A stretch of 64,000 nt of DNA, taken from positions 1 to 64,000 of the forward strand of contig JAJONO010000002.1 in the NCBI GenBank assembly GCA_021323535.1, read 5' to 3'. Below the pieces are notes generated by a model, which saw nothing but the letters and a program-made list of their open reading frames with translations, did no database searches and had not been told where the DNA came from. The position numbers and the translations under genes are program-made. Shown here piece after piece: positions 33,218 through 41,227 of the stretch. Source of the DNA: Bacteroidota bacterium. Its GTDB lineage: Bacteria > Bacteroidota > Bacteroidia > B-17B0 > Aurantibacillaceae. How positions within the stretch are numbered: the first letter of the stretch is position 1; every line of letters begins with the position of its first letter.

Positions 33218-34177
33218 TTAAAAGCAAACAGTGAGATGACATCTTCCCCAGCCATGATCAACGCCATTCGAAAATTCTTTTGTGATATAGGTTCTTAAAA
33301 ATTCGAGATAAATTCTTTTATATGCCAACGTAATTCCAAGGTTAGAAGAAAAAACAAATCTTGAAATTTCATTGGCTGGAATTTCGTGGGGACTGTCAGT
33401 AAAAAGTCCGCCCTGCAAAGTAGCGTTATATGCAACAAGTTTTGCTCTCGCTTTTGCAGTGAAAAATAACTGAAACTTTTTACCGTCAGAATTCTTTTCT
33501 CCACAATAGTTTTTATAATACGAATCCATTAATCCGGTTCTCAGATTCATATCAAGGCTTACATCTGTATTCAACGTCCCTAACCTGAAATAAGGGCCTC
33601 CGTATATTTCCAGCCAGGAAGTATTTATTGGACAAGGCTCGTACTGTATTTCATAATTTATGATAATATCATTCTTCATCTGATGTTTCCAACCAAGGGG
33701 TTCATCGTTATTAGTTGCTCGATGTATTGCTTTTTGTTCTTCTTCACCCTGGGCTAAAGGGCCAATTATACCAATATTAAACCCTGAAGAGAATTTAGAA
33801 TGATACCCTGAGGTAACCGACGTAACAAAATGTGAAACAATAAAAGTTCCCGCATAAGGACGATCCAGTTTATTGACTGTATCAAACAAAATACTCTTTG
33901 GTGTAAAGCAATCCTGTTCTAAACTCAAGCCATAATAGTTATCCCAGCTTTTATATTTGAGAAGAATTTTTGATAAAGGAGAATACTTCACGAAAGGCGC
34001 CACCAATTTAATTTTTACTCCTTGCGTATAATAACGGTCGGTTCGACCAAAGAGATCGTTGTCGTAAATAAACGTAAAGCAACGGTTACGTTCAGCTTTG
34101 CTTTTTTTCAGTGAATCGGTTTGGGAAATAAGAAATAACGGCGTCAGACAAAAAAGAAAAATGAATAATTTTTTCAT
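33218..34177 (-). CDS. LpxR-family (lipid A deacylase-like) outer-membrane protein
   Basis: A 319-residue protein with a signal peptide (MKKLFIFLFCLTPLFLISQ) and the hallmarks of the LpxR/DUF2219 barrel: FTFIYDNDLFGRTDRYYTQG at the N-terminus, then YGLSLEQDCFTP and LDRPYAGTFIVSHF. In Salmonella LpxR removes the 3'-acyloxyacyl group of lipid A in a calcium-dependent way at the outer membrane. The conserved Asn-Asp pair and the Asp-Arg-x-Tyr motif are present, but activity in this lineage is not proven. It starts 1 nt after the stop of the spermidine-synthase-like gene and is in its operon. Confidence 0.85.
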   Translation of the reverse strand: MKKLFIFLFCLTPLFLISQTDSLKKSKAERNRCFTFIYDNDLFGRTDRYYTQGVKIKLVAPFVKYSPLSKILLKYKSWDNYYGLSLEQDCFTPKSILFDTVNKLDRPYAGTFIVSHFVTSVTSGYHSKFSSGFNIGIIGPLAQGEEEQKAIHRATNNDEPLGWKHQMKNDIIINYEIQYEPCPINTSWLEIYGGPYFRLGTLNTDVSLDMNLRTGLMDSYYKNYCGEKNSDGKKFQLFFTAKARAKLVAYNATLQGGLFTDSPHEIPANEISRFVFSSNLGITLAYKRIYLEFLRTYITKEFSNGVDHGWGRCHLTVCF

Positions 34178-34178
34178 T

Positions 34179-35651
34179 TTATTTGTTCTGGTAATATCTT
34201 AAATAATTACTCCGCCAGGCTTTGTTGGCAAGCGCGTTATATTTTTCAAGCACAGGTTTATCATCGGTATTTACGATCGTGGTTTCCGCTAATGTATCGT
34301 TCACATAAAATTTCGGATACCTTCTGAAGATCACCCTCCCGGCCCATTTTTCCCTGCATCTGAAAATAATGTTCCTGTAAGCAGGGTCATTCGACAACGA
34401 ATACATTTCAGTATAAAAACCCGCGCTGTCGAGTGTTTTGCGAAGAATGGCTGTTCCTTTTCCAAGTTCATCATCTGTATAACCGTGCCAGTTGATGTAG
34501 ATAAACGACCAGAAATTCAGATTTTTTTCTTTTATGCGTTTAAGGCTTTCAAGTGTAAGAACATGTCCGGGTTGTTCTTCGGCTTTAAACACATCAAACA
34601 GAATGGCGTCGTATTTTTTATCGCAATGATTCAGATAATCGCGCGCATCCTGGCAATGAACTTCAACAGTGGTATCCAGAAAAAAAAAGTTCTTCGCCGC
34701 GTCCACAATTCTTTCATCAAATTCAACCCCGGTAACACGAAAATTTTTGTTCACCAGTAAATTGGCTGCAAGTCCACCGCCCAGGCCTAATACCAACGCT
34801 TCTTTATCTGGCTTTTCATTGTACATTCTGTTTCCGAATATGATTGAATCCAGCAGGTTGATATATCCCGAAACCGACTTCTTACTCTGAAGATCCATTT
34901 CTGTTTGAACAATGTCATTTATTTTTAGCAGCCGGATCTCTTCATCGTTATTTACAACATCCTGCACCTGTAATTTACCAAGAATACTTTCGGAACTTTC
35001 TATTGAATTATTTTCAGGGAAGAGGAATTGCAGGTTAAGATATACAAAACCTGCAAGAATAAGCAAGTGTGCTATCTTAATAATTTTGAAAATAAAAATG
35101 GTCACTGCAAATAACAAACCTCCAAAAATGAGAAGTGTAAATGAAAGGCCAATGGAAGGAATTAAATAAAAGCCACAAAGAAATGTGGCCAGGATCCCTC
35201 CAGCAGTAGAAACGGCATAAACTGTTCCACTTACCTTGCCTGCAGAATTTGTTTCGTTGGTTTGTAAAATAATAAACAACGGAGAAGTTGCTCCAAGAAA
35301 AAAAACAGGAAGGAAAAGCAGGGCGAGTGTACTCGTAACAACTCCCGGAAGAAATGGTAAATAAGAAATTCTTGGAACAAGATAATGGCTTATTAAAGGC
35401 ATCGCCAGAACAAAAAGAGAGGCTGCTGTTAAAACACGAAACAGATTCCTGTTGTGTTCTTTCGAACGTTCGGTGATCCATCCTCCATAAAAATATCCTG
35501 ATGCGAGAGCCGCAAGAGTAATTCCCATTACTGAGGCCCACACATAAAGACTGCTTCCGAAAATTGGTGCCAGTAATTTTGCACCGCAAAGTTCAGCTGC
35601 CATAACAGCTGCACCCTCAATAAAACTGATCAGGAGAAGTTTTCGTTGCAT
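34179..35651 (-). CDS. Membrane-fused spermidine-synthase-like protein
   Basis: A 490-residue protein whose first 215 residues form six to seven TM helices (GAAVMAAELCGAKLLAPIFG, VMGITLAALASGYFYGGWIT) typical of the fused-MFS spermidine synthase group. The cytosolic C-half (about 225-480) is a Rossmann aminopropyltransferase-like domain: EALVLGLGGGLAANLLVNKN, VEFDERIVDAA, HCQDARDYLNHCDKKYDAIL, FDVFKAEEQPGHVLT. The gate-keeping catalytic Asp is in the FDVF motif. Substrate is unknown; the fused proteins are often not true spermidine synthases. A TAACTTAG box lies 6 nt before the ATG. First gene of the pair with the LpxR-like gene. Confidence 0.85.
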   Translation of the reverse strand: MQRKLLLISFIEGAAVMAAELCGAKLLAPIFGSSLYVWASVMGITLAALASGYFYGGWITERSKEHNRNLFRVLTAASLFVLAMPLISHYLVPRISYLPFLPGVVTSTLALLFLPVFFLGATSPLFIILQTNETNSAGKVSGTVYAVSTAGGILATFLCGFYLIPSIGLSFTLLIFGGLLFAVTIFIFKIIKIAHLLILAGFVYLNLQFLFPENNSIESSESILGKLQVQDVVNNDEEIRLLKINDIVQTEMDLQSKKSVSGYINLLDSIIFGNRMYNEKPDKEALVLGLGGGLAANLLVNKNFRVTGVEFDERIVDAAKNFFFLDTTVEVHCQDARDYLNHCDKKYDAILFDVFKAEEQPGHVLTLESLKRIKEKNLNFWSFIYINWHGYTDDELGKGTAILRKTLDSAGFYTEMYSLSNDPAYRNIIFRCREKWAGRVIFRRYPKFYVNDTLAETTIVNTDDKPVLEKYNALANKAWRSNYLRYYQNK

Positions 35652-35674
35652 GCAGGACTAAGTTACTAATTTTT

Positions 35675-35765
35675 CGTAGACGCTTAAACGCAAAGCCGCA
35701 ATGGTTCTTCAAGGTACGCTATTGAATTGCGTCCTTTGCGCATTCTTAGCGTCCCTTGCGTTTAA
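35675..35765. repeat. AAACGCAAAG-type inverted intergenic repeat
   Basis: TTAAACGCAA at 35684-35693 and TTGCGTTTAA at 35756-35765 are 10-bp inverted arms around a segment using further words of the same kind (CGCAAAGCCGCAATGG, GCGTCCTTTGCGCATTC). The spacer at 46574-46613 carries the same vocabulary. Confidence 0.5.
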
Positions 35766-35777
35766 ACAAAGAGGCTT

Positions 35778-36557
35778 TTAATTTATAATCCCAATACCGA
35801 TCATCAATCCCATCACCAGCATAAATACACCAACGAACCATTTAAAAAAGGAGATACTCGTTTTCTTAAATAATTTATTTCCGGCGAAGGCGCCGATCCA
35901 TGCAGAAAGAACTGCTACAGCCAGAAGATAATAATTTGCTTCTCCTTCTTTAAGAGCGTCAAACTTTGTGTACCACGAAATGCGAACCACGTCAACTAAG
36001 CAGGCAATCATAACACCCGTTGCAATGAAAACACTCTTTACTATATTAGTTCTGAGAAGGAACGCACTACGCAAAGCTCCCTGATGTCCGGAGAATCCGC
36101 CGAAGAAACCACTAATGAATCCACCGGGAATGAGCCATTTTTCGCTGAAGGTCATCTCCGATAATTTTTTTGAAAGTTCAACTATAGCGAAAAGAACAAT
36201 GAGTAAACCTATCACCAATCCCGGCCACGTAATATGAAATGTATGACCAGAAATTGTATAAGAAGTGAGTATCACATTTGTTTCGCTTATTTTTTCGAGA
36301 AGCAATGCTCCGACAAAAGCGGCGATCATGGAAGGCACGCCAAATCGTACCACAATTTTCCAGTTAATATTTCGGAATACAAGTATAAGTTTAAAAAGAT
36401 TGTTGAGCAGGTGAACACAAGCTGTGAGCGCCACGGCAATTGGCAAAGGATAATACAATGCAAATACAGGAAGAAGAATGGTACCCAGGCCGAACCCCGA
36501 AAAGAAGGTGAGAAAAGATGCTATTAATGAGCTGAAGGCTATTAAGGCATATTCCAT
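35778..36557 (-). CDS. TauE/SafE-family anion permease
   Basis: An inner-membrane protein of 259 residues with eight TM helices in two similar halves (SFLTFFSGFGLGTILLPVFA, then SGFFGGFSGHQGALRSAFLL). The duplicated G-F-x-G-G / GxGxG(A)-x-x-x-P pattern defines the TauE/SafE (sulfite, taurine breakdown product, or thiosulfate) exporter family; the exact anion is unknown. I take the ATG at 36557, 1 nt after the stop of the upstream kinase gene; a start at 36581 would only add eight polar residues and overlap by 23 nt. Confidence 0.9.
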   Translation of the reverse strand: MEYALIAFSSLIASFLTFFSGFGLGTILLPVFALYYPLPIAVALTACVHLLNNLFKLILVFRNINWKIVVRFGVPSMIAAFVGALLLEKISETNVILTSYTISGHTFHITWPGLVIGLLIVLFAIVELSKKLSEMTFSEKWLIPGGFISGFFGGFSGHQGALRSAFLLRTNIVKSVFIATGVMIACLVDVVRISWYTKFDALKEGEANYYLLAVAVLSAWIGAFAGNKLFKKTSISFFKWFVGVFMLVMGLMIGIGIIN

Positions 36558-36558
36558 A

Positions 36559-37407
36559 TTAGTTGTTTGAGTGATAATCAATGAGTCCGTCTATCGGAGA
36601 TTTGATCACATTACCGATTTCGTATCCATGTTTTTTAGCAACTATGGCGAAAAGTTCTTTGTAATAGTATCCGATAGATCCGACAGTATGTACTTTATGT
36701 TTTTTGGAATCGGTATACTTGCTTACCTGGTGTTTAAAAAAAGTATCGAAACAATTTTCAACGTGCGTTTTCATGAAGGCATGATCGATGTGTTTGCTTA
36801 CAAACTCGTTGATGGAAGCCAGGTAACGGCTTGGCATGGTTCCCTTATAAACTCCGTTGAGAATGGTTTCGCGGTCGTAACCGGCATTTTCAAATGCTGT
36901 AGAAAGATCTTTGGGGAGATTACCTTCGAAATAATCCTGTACAAAATATTTTCCGATCTGCGCCCCGCTACCGTAATCGCCCCAGAGATAACCTACCGAG
37001 GGAATATTCTCAAGAATGTGTTTTCCGTTAAAGAGACAACTATTGCTTCCTGTTCCAAGGATACAGGCAATTCCCCAATCTTTTTTACAAAGTGCGCGGG
37101 CCGCTGCTAAAAGATCATGGGCCACATTTATTTTACGGATGCTGAGTGTAATGCTGAGGCAATCTTCAATGAGTACACAATTTTCAAGTGTTGAACAACC
37201 TGCTCCATAATAATGAAGAACATCAATTCTTCCGATGAAATCGTCGATGTGAGGTTTTAAATTACTAAGAAGTTCAAGATTGATCTGATCGCGTGATTGA
37301 AAGTAAGGATTGAATCCAATTGTTTTTACGTGCTTTACAACAACGGATCCGTTAAGTAATACCCAATCGGTTTTAGTAGAGCCGCTATCCGCAATGAGAG
37401 TATACAT
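36559..37407 (-). CDS. BadF/BadG-type ATPase, N-acetylglucosamine kinase-like
   Basis: A 282-residue cytosolic sugar-kinase-fold protein. The first phosphate loop is IADSGSTKTDWVLL at the N-terminus; the second is ILGTGSNSCLF near residue 118, followed by VGYLWGDYGSGAQIGKYFVQ, and a late HTVGSIGYYYKELF near the adenosine site. This set marks the BadF/BadG/BcrA/BcrD group, whose short members such as this are mostly glucosamine or N-acetylglucosamine kinases. A cell-wall amino-sugar recycling role is likely but not shown. It is upstream of and probably co-transcribed with the TauE permease gene. Confidence 0.87.
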   Translation of the reverse strand: MYTLIADSGSTKTDWVLLNGSVVVKHVKTIGFNPYFQSRDQINLELLSNLKPHIDDFIGRIDVLHYYGAGCSTLENCVLIEDCLSITLSIRKINVAHDLLAAARALCKKDWGIACILGTGSNSCLFNGKHILENIPSVGYLWGDYGSGAQIGKYFVQDYFEGNLPKDLSTAFENAGYDRETILNGVYKGTMPSRYLASINEFVSKHIDHAFMKTHVENCFDTFFKHQVSKYTDSKKHKVHTVGSIGYYYKELFAIVAKKHGYEIGNVIKSPIDGLIDYHSNN

Positions 37408-37444
37408 GGAGATTAAATGGGTTTAGTGTGCAAATTAAGGCAAA

Positions 37445-37472
37445 TAAAAAACCGCCCCAAGAGGCGGTTTAA
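37445..37472 (-). terminator. Rho-independent terminator of rpsP
   Basis: AACCGCC / GGCGGTT 7-bp stem with a 6-nt loop (37450-37469). On the minus strand a run of T (from the A-run 37446-37451) follows it. It lies 18 nt downstream of the rpsP stop at 37490. Confidence 0.75.
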
Positions 37473-37489
37473 TATGTTATAAATTTTAA

Positions 37490-38011
37490 TTAACCGTTGT
37501 TTTCGTTGTTCGTGTTTTCGGTGTTCTCTGCGCTCTCAGTGTTTTCAAGAGCTGGAGTTGATTTCGCGGCGATTTTTGCAGCTTTGGCTTTTTTAGCCGC
37601 TGTTTCTGCTTTAAAGCGATCATCAGCAGATTTTTTTGCTTCTGAGCTTAAACGATCTTTTTTACCGCTTACTTTGCCTTCTTTATCGGCAACCCATTTG
37701 TTGAATTTCTGTTCAGCCTGAGCTTCGGTTAAAGCACCTTTTTTTACTCCGCCTAATAAGTGTTTTTTCATCATTATACCTTTGTAAGAAAGGATAGCTC
37801 TACAGGTATCTGTAGGCTGAGCCCCCTTAAGGATCCAGTTTAATGTTGAATCAAAATTGATGTCAATAGTTGCAGGGTTTGTGTTAGGGTTATAAACGCC
37901 TAATTTCTCAATGAACTTTCCATCACGAGGTGCACGACCATCGGCAACTACTACGTGAAAGAAAGCTGAATCCTTCTTCCCGTGTCTTTGTAGTCTAATC
38001 TTTACTGCCAT
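37490..38011 (-). CDS. rpsP: 30S ribosomal protein S16 with C-terminal extension
   Basis: A small-subunit ribosomal protein. The S16 core is the first 80 or so residues (AVKIRLQRHGKKDSAFFHVV, VADGRAPRDGKFIEKLGVYN, WILKGAQPTDTCRAILSYKG). It is followed by a long Lys/Ala-rich then Asn/Glu/Thr-rich tail (ENTESAENTENTNNENNG), giving 173 residues, a length usual for Bacteroidota S16. rimM, often next to rpsP, is not present; the gene is alone between its own promoter and a terminator. Confidence 0.97.
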   Translation of the reverse strand: MAVKIRLQRHGKKDSAFFHVVVADGRAPRDGKFIEKLGVYNPNTNPATIDINFDSTLNWILKGAQPTDTCRAILSYKGIMMKKHLLGGVKKGALTEAQAEQKFNKWVADKEGKVSGKKDRLSSEAKKSADDRFKAETAAKKAKAAKIAAKSTPALENTESAENTENTNNENNG

Positions 38012-38036
38012 TTTTAATGTTTTTAATTAAGAGGCG

Positions 38037-38068
38037 CAAATATAGTAAATTAAAGGCTCACAGCCAAA
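38037..38068 (-). promoter_or_regulatory. rpsP promoter
   Basis: Minus-strand TTTG (38065-38068) and TATATTTG (38037-38044), both exact, separated by 20 bp; the -7 box is 25 nt before the rpsP ATG. Overlapping divergent control with the stress-protein promoter is possible, as the two lie 24 bp apart. Confidence 0.7.
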
Positions 38069-38092
38069 AAAACCTTACACTTAACCTTAAAA

Positions 38093-38123
38093 TTTGCCCA
38101 TTTTCAGAAAATTGGTAATTTTG
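38093..38123 (+). promoter_or_regulatory. Promoter of the first universal stress protein gene
   Basis: TTTG (38093-38096) and TAATTTTG (38116-38123), both exact, separated by 19 bp, 19 nt before the ATG at 38143. This is the best plus-strand match to the Bacteroidota consensus in the window. Confidence 0.7.
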
Positions 38124-38142
38124 CAATACCAAATCAAAACTT

Positions 38143-38970
38143 ATGCAGGTTAAAGAAAGAGGCATTATTCTTATCCCTATCGATTTCACAAAACAATCCT
38201 TACTAGCTGTAAAACAATCATATAACTTAGCAAAATACACCCATTCCAAACTGGTGCTTCTGCATGTTTATGAAAAAGCCGGTGAAGAAAGTTACGATGC
38301 CCTTAACAAACTAACCAAGCAAACTGAGCAGGAAAGCGGCGTTCCAACCGAATTCATGAACGTTAAAGGTGATATTTACGAAGAAACGGATCGCGTTGCA
38401 GAAGAGATCAAAGCTACCCTTATTATTGCCGGTCTCGAGAGTCATATGAAGTTTCGTAACATCATTGGTTCAAGTGCCAGTAAGCTTATACGCAAGGCTC
38501 CTTGTCCGGTTATCACCATCCGTGGCGGCGAACACCGCGATGGTTGTGAGAATATCCTCCTCCCGCTTGATCTTTCTGACGAAACACGTGAAAAAGTTGA
38601 CGCGGCGGTTCAATTCGCTCAATACTTTGGTTCAAGCATACGTATTTTAGGTGTTTTCGACCCTAAGGACGCCAGCTACGAAAATAAACTTCTTGCATAT
38701 AGCCACCAGGTAAAACAATTCATAAAAAGCAAAGGCATCTCTTGTACAAACAAGTCCATTCCTGCCGAACATGTTGCCGAAACAGTTGTGGAGTACGCAA
38801 ATAAGATTGAGTGCGATCTTATTATGATCATGAATAAACCAAGCTTAAGCATTGGCGAAATGTTCGGAGGAACCGATACCCAAAAGATTGTTGATATTAG
38901 TAATATCCCGGTTATGACTGTTCAACCCATGAAGCGCGAAAGCATGACACATTTCGGTACCGGACTGTAA
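38143..38970 (+). CDS. Universal stress protein, tandem UspA domains
   Basis: A 275-residue cytosolic protein with two Usp domains (about 5-140 and 145-265). Domain 1 starts ILIPIDFTKQSLLAVKQSYN and carries the ATP-type loop GLESHMKFRNIIGSSASKLI ahead of APCPVITIRG. Domain 2 starts ILLPLDLSDETREKVDAAVQ and ends GEMFGGTDTQKIVDISNIPV. The first domain has a near-canonical G-x2-G-x9-G(S/T) nucleotide loop, the second a weaker one. Usp proteins are induced by growth arrest or low oxygen; the specific role is unknown. Single gene with its own promoter and terminator. Confidence 0.92.
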   Translation: MQVKERGIILIPIDFTKQSLLAVKQSYNLAKYTHSKLVLLHVYEKAGEESYDALNKLTKQTEQESGVPTEFMNVKGDIYEETDRVAEEIKATLIIAGLESHMKFRNIIGSSASKLIRKAPCPVITIRGGEHRDGCENILLPLDLSDETREKVDAAVQFAQYFGSSIRILGVFDPKDASYENKLLAYSHQVKQFIKSKGISCTNKSIPAEHVAETVVEYANKIECDLIMIMNKPSLSIGEMFGGTDTQKIVDISNIPVMTVQPMKRESMTHFGTGL

Positions 38971-38986
38971 ATCAAATTATTATACT

Positions 38987-39018
38987 TAAAAAAAAGGCGT
39001 CTCAACGGCGCCTTTTTT
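38987..39018 (+). terminator. Rho-independent terminator after the Usp gene
   Basis: AAAAAAGGCG (38990-38999) and CGCCTTTTTT (39009-39018) form a 10-bp stem with a 9-nt loop, 17 nt downstream of the stop at 38970; the U-tract is part of the stem. Confidence 0.75.
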
Positions 39019-39092
39019 ATTGGCATTCGTTAATAACTTCTATTTTAATCTGAAAAATTCGCTTTTTAATCGTTAAAAATACACGATTCATC

Positions 39093-39623
39093 TTGTTTGT
39101 TGTCAAAATGTACTATCTTCGATGTACTAAATTGACATCCAAAGAAACCATATACAGTCAGCACGTATTAAGCAGGGTTCTGCTCTTCTTTGTGTATTAC
39201 TGGATCACCATTACGGGTTTACTTTTTCTTCCCTTGTGTTTATTTGGTACCGGTTATTTCGCATGGCAGATCATTCACTCCATTGCTTCGCCGGTTACCC
39301 GCCCCGCTTACGGTAATTTCGATCACTGGTTATCTGTTGCCATTGGTGGTGTTATCTGCTGGTTTATTGGGCGAAGCATTTTAAAAGGCTATAAAAACTT
39401 TATTAAACCTATCAGTAAGATTGAAGGAGTTATTATGGACAAAGAAGAACGCGAGTACCAGGACGGACGTCATTATTACCTGCTTTTAAAATCTAACGAT
39501 AAAATTCAGATCAACGAAAAGAGCTACAGCAAACTCAACCGTGGTAACCAGATTATAGTGCTGTGGTCCAATAAAATTGATTCGGCGATGAAGATCGTTC
39601 GCGTGAACACGGCCGAATCTTGA
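39093..39623 (+). CDS. Two-TM protein of unknown function
   Basis: A 176-residue protein with two TM helices (about residues 31-62 and 80-101: VAIGGVICWFIGRSI) and a C-terminal soluble beta domain (about 105-172) with IEGVIMDKEEREYQDGRHYY, which looks like an OB/DUF3592-type fold. The start is uncertain: TTG at 39093, ATG at 39108, or an in-frame TTG at 39132 that follows a TATCTTCG -7-like box. The last codons and the stop lie inside the first unit of a GATTCTTG repeat, so the natural C-terminus may once have been different. Confidence 0.65.
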   Translation: MFVVKMYYLRCTKLTSKETIYSQHVLSRVLLFFVYYWITITGLLFLPLCLFGTGYFAWQIIHSIASPVTRPAYGNFDHWLSVAIGGVICWFIGRSILKGYKNFIKPISKIEGVIMDKEEREYQDGRHYYLLLKSNDKIQINEKSYSKLNRGNQIIVLWSNKIDSAMKIVRVNTAES

Positions 39624-39703
39624 TTCTTGGTCTTGATTCTTGATTCTTGGCTCTTGATTCTAAAATTGGAGCCAGGATCCAGAAACAAGAGACAAGATAC
39701 CCT
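39618..39703. repeat. GATTCTTG word repeat overlapping a stop codon
   Basis: TCTTGATTCTTGGTCTTGAT followed by TCTTGATTCTTGGCTCTTGA, five units of TCTTG(A/G)-type words, then AGCCAGGATCCAGAAACAAG, close to an inverted form. A related block is at 52186-52334. The stop codon of the preceding gene (39621-39623) is inside the first unit. Confidence 0.6.
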
Positions 39704-39781
39704 CCCAAAAAATATTTTCACTTTTTTTATGGAATCTTTAAAAAGCTGTCATCTCCATATAAAATTTAAAACCACTACAAA

Positions 39782-40117
39782 ATGACAAACGCAAATGCAC
39801 AACAGCAAGCCGTAAATGATATTTACGAATATGCAGCAAACCTTATGGTTAACGGAAACAAAAACTCACACGAAGTTATCAATGCATTAATGGAACAAGG
39901 TTTAAGCCGCGACAGCGCAGCCATTGTTGTTGAAAATCTTCAGAAACAAATTTCTTCCGGTAAAAAAGAACGCGCTACAAAAGATATGATATACGGAGCA
40001 CTATGGTGCGTTGGAGGTATTATTGCCACTGCCTCCGACATCGGATTTATTTTCTGGGGCGCTATCGTATTCGGAGCCATTCAGTTTTTTAAAGGTCTGA
40101 TCAATTCGCAAGGATAA
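39782..40117 (+). CDS. Small membrane protein with helical N-domain
   Basis: An 111-residue protein. The first 55 residues are helical and soluble (AVNDIYEYAANLMVNGNKNS, VINALMEQGLSRDSAAIVVE), similar to a short UBA-like or SHOCT-like helical motif. After a basic turn come two TM helices (MIYGALWCVGGIIATASDIG, FIFWGAIVFGAIQFFKGLI). The pattern K-D-M-x-Y-G-A-L-W-C-x-G-G is common in small Bacteroidota membrane proteins of unknown role. Confidence 0.75.
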   Translation: MTNANAQQQAVNDIYEYAANLMVNGNKNSHEVINALMEQGLSRDSAAIVVENLQKQISSGKKERATKDMIYGALWCVGGIIATASDIGFIFWGAIVFGAIQFFKGLINSQG

Positions 40118-40313
40118 AAAAATCAGAGAAACGAAAGAAGAGAGTGACGCTCATCATTTTCATTCTCATTCTGTTTCCCGTTCTAATCTTCAATCACGGA
40201 ATTTTCTTCCGGAGCACCAGTTAACTTATAGTGACCACATTACTTTTCATTTGAAGAGCTGCTGATGTCGTGCCCGAAAAGATGTTCCGAAAAAAATTCA
40301 TAAAAAAACAGCT

Positions 40314-40802
40314 ATGACAACAGCTCCAACCATACGCGTGGAAGTGGTCGACTTTATTGAACCACTTACCACTTACGCACACGGTGTAAAACTCCTTCTC
40401 CGGTACAACGACGTTTCATTTACCTGCAATTATGTTTATCCTCCTTTCCTTTATTCAGGTAAAGAGCCTAACCTGCCACAACTCGTAGCGGAACATGAGG
40501 AGAAATACCGCAACATTTTTAAACCCGGAAGCACCCTCGATGCCGAAGCCTATCTTCATGAAACGGCCAGCGATCACCGGGTGGGCAGACTGAGATCAGA
40601 TCCTGCAAAAGATATTAAAGAACTTGCTTTGCTCGATTGGGAAATAAAAGGACGGGTACTTACTGAAATGGAAGAAGAGGAAGTATTGGTAGATTGCGGC
40701 ATTCCACTTGTATGTTTTTGTAATTCTTCGCTGATAAAACCAGGAGATTACATCAATGCCATTGGTGAACTCAGGCTCTTCCCAGTAAGAACGACCTTGT
40801 AA
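40314..40802 (+). CDS. Soluble protein of unknown function
   Basis: A 162-residue protein without signal peptide or TM helix. A beta-rich start (TIRVEVVDFIEPLTTYAHGV, LLLRYNDVSFTCNYVYPPFL) leads to an acidic helical middle and a final strand pair (DCGIPLVCFCNSSLIKPGDY, INAIGELRLFPVRTTL). I recognise no family. The 196-bp gap before it shows no promoter or structure I can support. Confidence 0.65.
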   Translation: MTTAPTIRVEVVDFIEPLTTYAHGVKLLLRYNDVSFTCNYVYPPFLYSGKEPNLPQLVAEHEEKYRNIFKPGSTLDAEAYLHETASDHRVGRLRSDPAKDIKELALLDWEIKGRVLTEMEEEEVLVDCGIPLVCFCNSSLIKPGDYINAIGELRLFPVRTTL

Positions 40803-40810
40803 CAAAATCG

Positions 40811-40818
40811 TATCTTTG
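40811..40818 (+). promoter_or_regulatory. -7 box abutting the GDCCVxC gene
   Basis: TATCTTTG, an exact TAnnTTTG, ends exactly 4 nt before the ATG at 40823. A TTG 11 bp upstream is too close to be a normal -33. A leaderless mRNA is the simplest reading. Confidence 0.5.
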
Positions 40819-40822
40819 CGTT

Positions 40823-41182
40823 ATGAAGAAAACGATCCTGCTTTCTATAAGTATTGTTCTTGTGACCGCTGTTTCATTTTTTACTTACATGTATTTTAAT
40901 ATGTGTAATTATGAAGAAAAAGCGGAGCAGAAGAAAAAAACTGAAATGCAGGATAGTTGCTGTAAAAAAAATGTAACTGGTGAAGCAGATAAACCTTTAG
41001 GCTCTTTTCAGACTGAAATTACCTGTCCTGAATGTAAATTTAAAAAGACAGAAACACTGCCAACAGAAATATGTCAGTTAGTATATACCTGCAGCAATTG
41101 TAATAAAGAACTGAAACCAAAAGAAGGCGACTGCTGTGTATTTTGTTCGTATGGCACTCATAAATGCCCTTCAAAACAATAA
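40823..41182 (+). CDS. GDCCVxC-domain protein
   Basis: An 119-residue protein with one N-terminal TM helix (ILLSISIVLVTAVSFFTYMY) and then a cysteine-rich part: a CC pair (QDSCCKKN), two CxxC knuckles (TCPECKF, TCSNCNKEL) and the family-defining end EGDCCVFCSYGTHKCP. Without the TM segment this is the GDCCVxC domain found in Bacteroidota and Proteobacteria, thought to bind a metal; some relatives carry selenocysteine at the CC pair, but here both are plain cysteines (TGC TGT). It is probably anchored with its metal site outside the cytosol. Single gene. Confidence 0.83.
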   Translation: MKKTILLSISIVLVTAVSFFTYMYFNMCNYEEKAEQKKKTEMQDSCCKKNVTGEADKPLGSFQTEITCPECKFKKTETLPTEICQLVYTCSNCNKELKPKEGDCCVFCSYGTHKCPSKQ

Positions 41183-41227
41183 ACCACTTCTTTCATTTCT
41201 GGTCATTTTTTTGTAACTTCATTTTAC

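Noticed and set aside
40823-41182. Selenoprotein
   Set aside because: Relatives can carry selenocysteine, but here all cysteine codons are TGT/TGC and no in-frame TGA is present.
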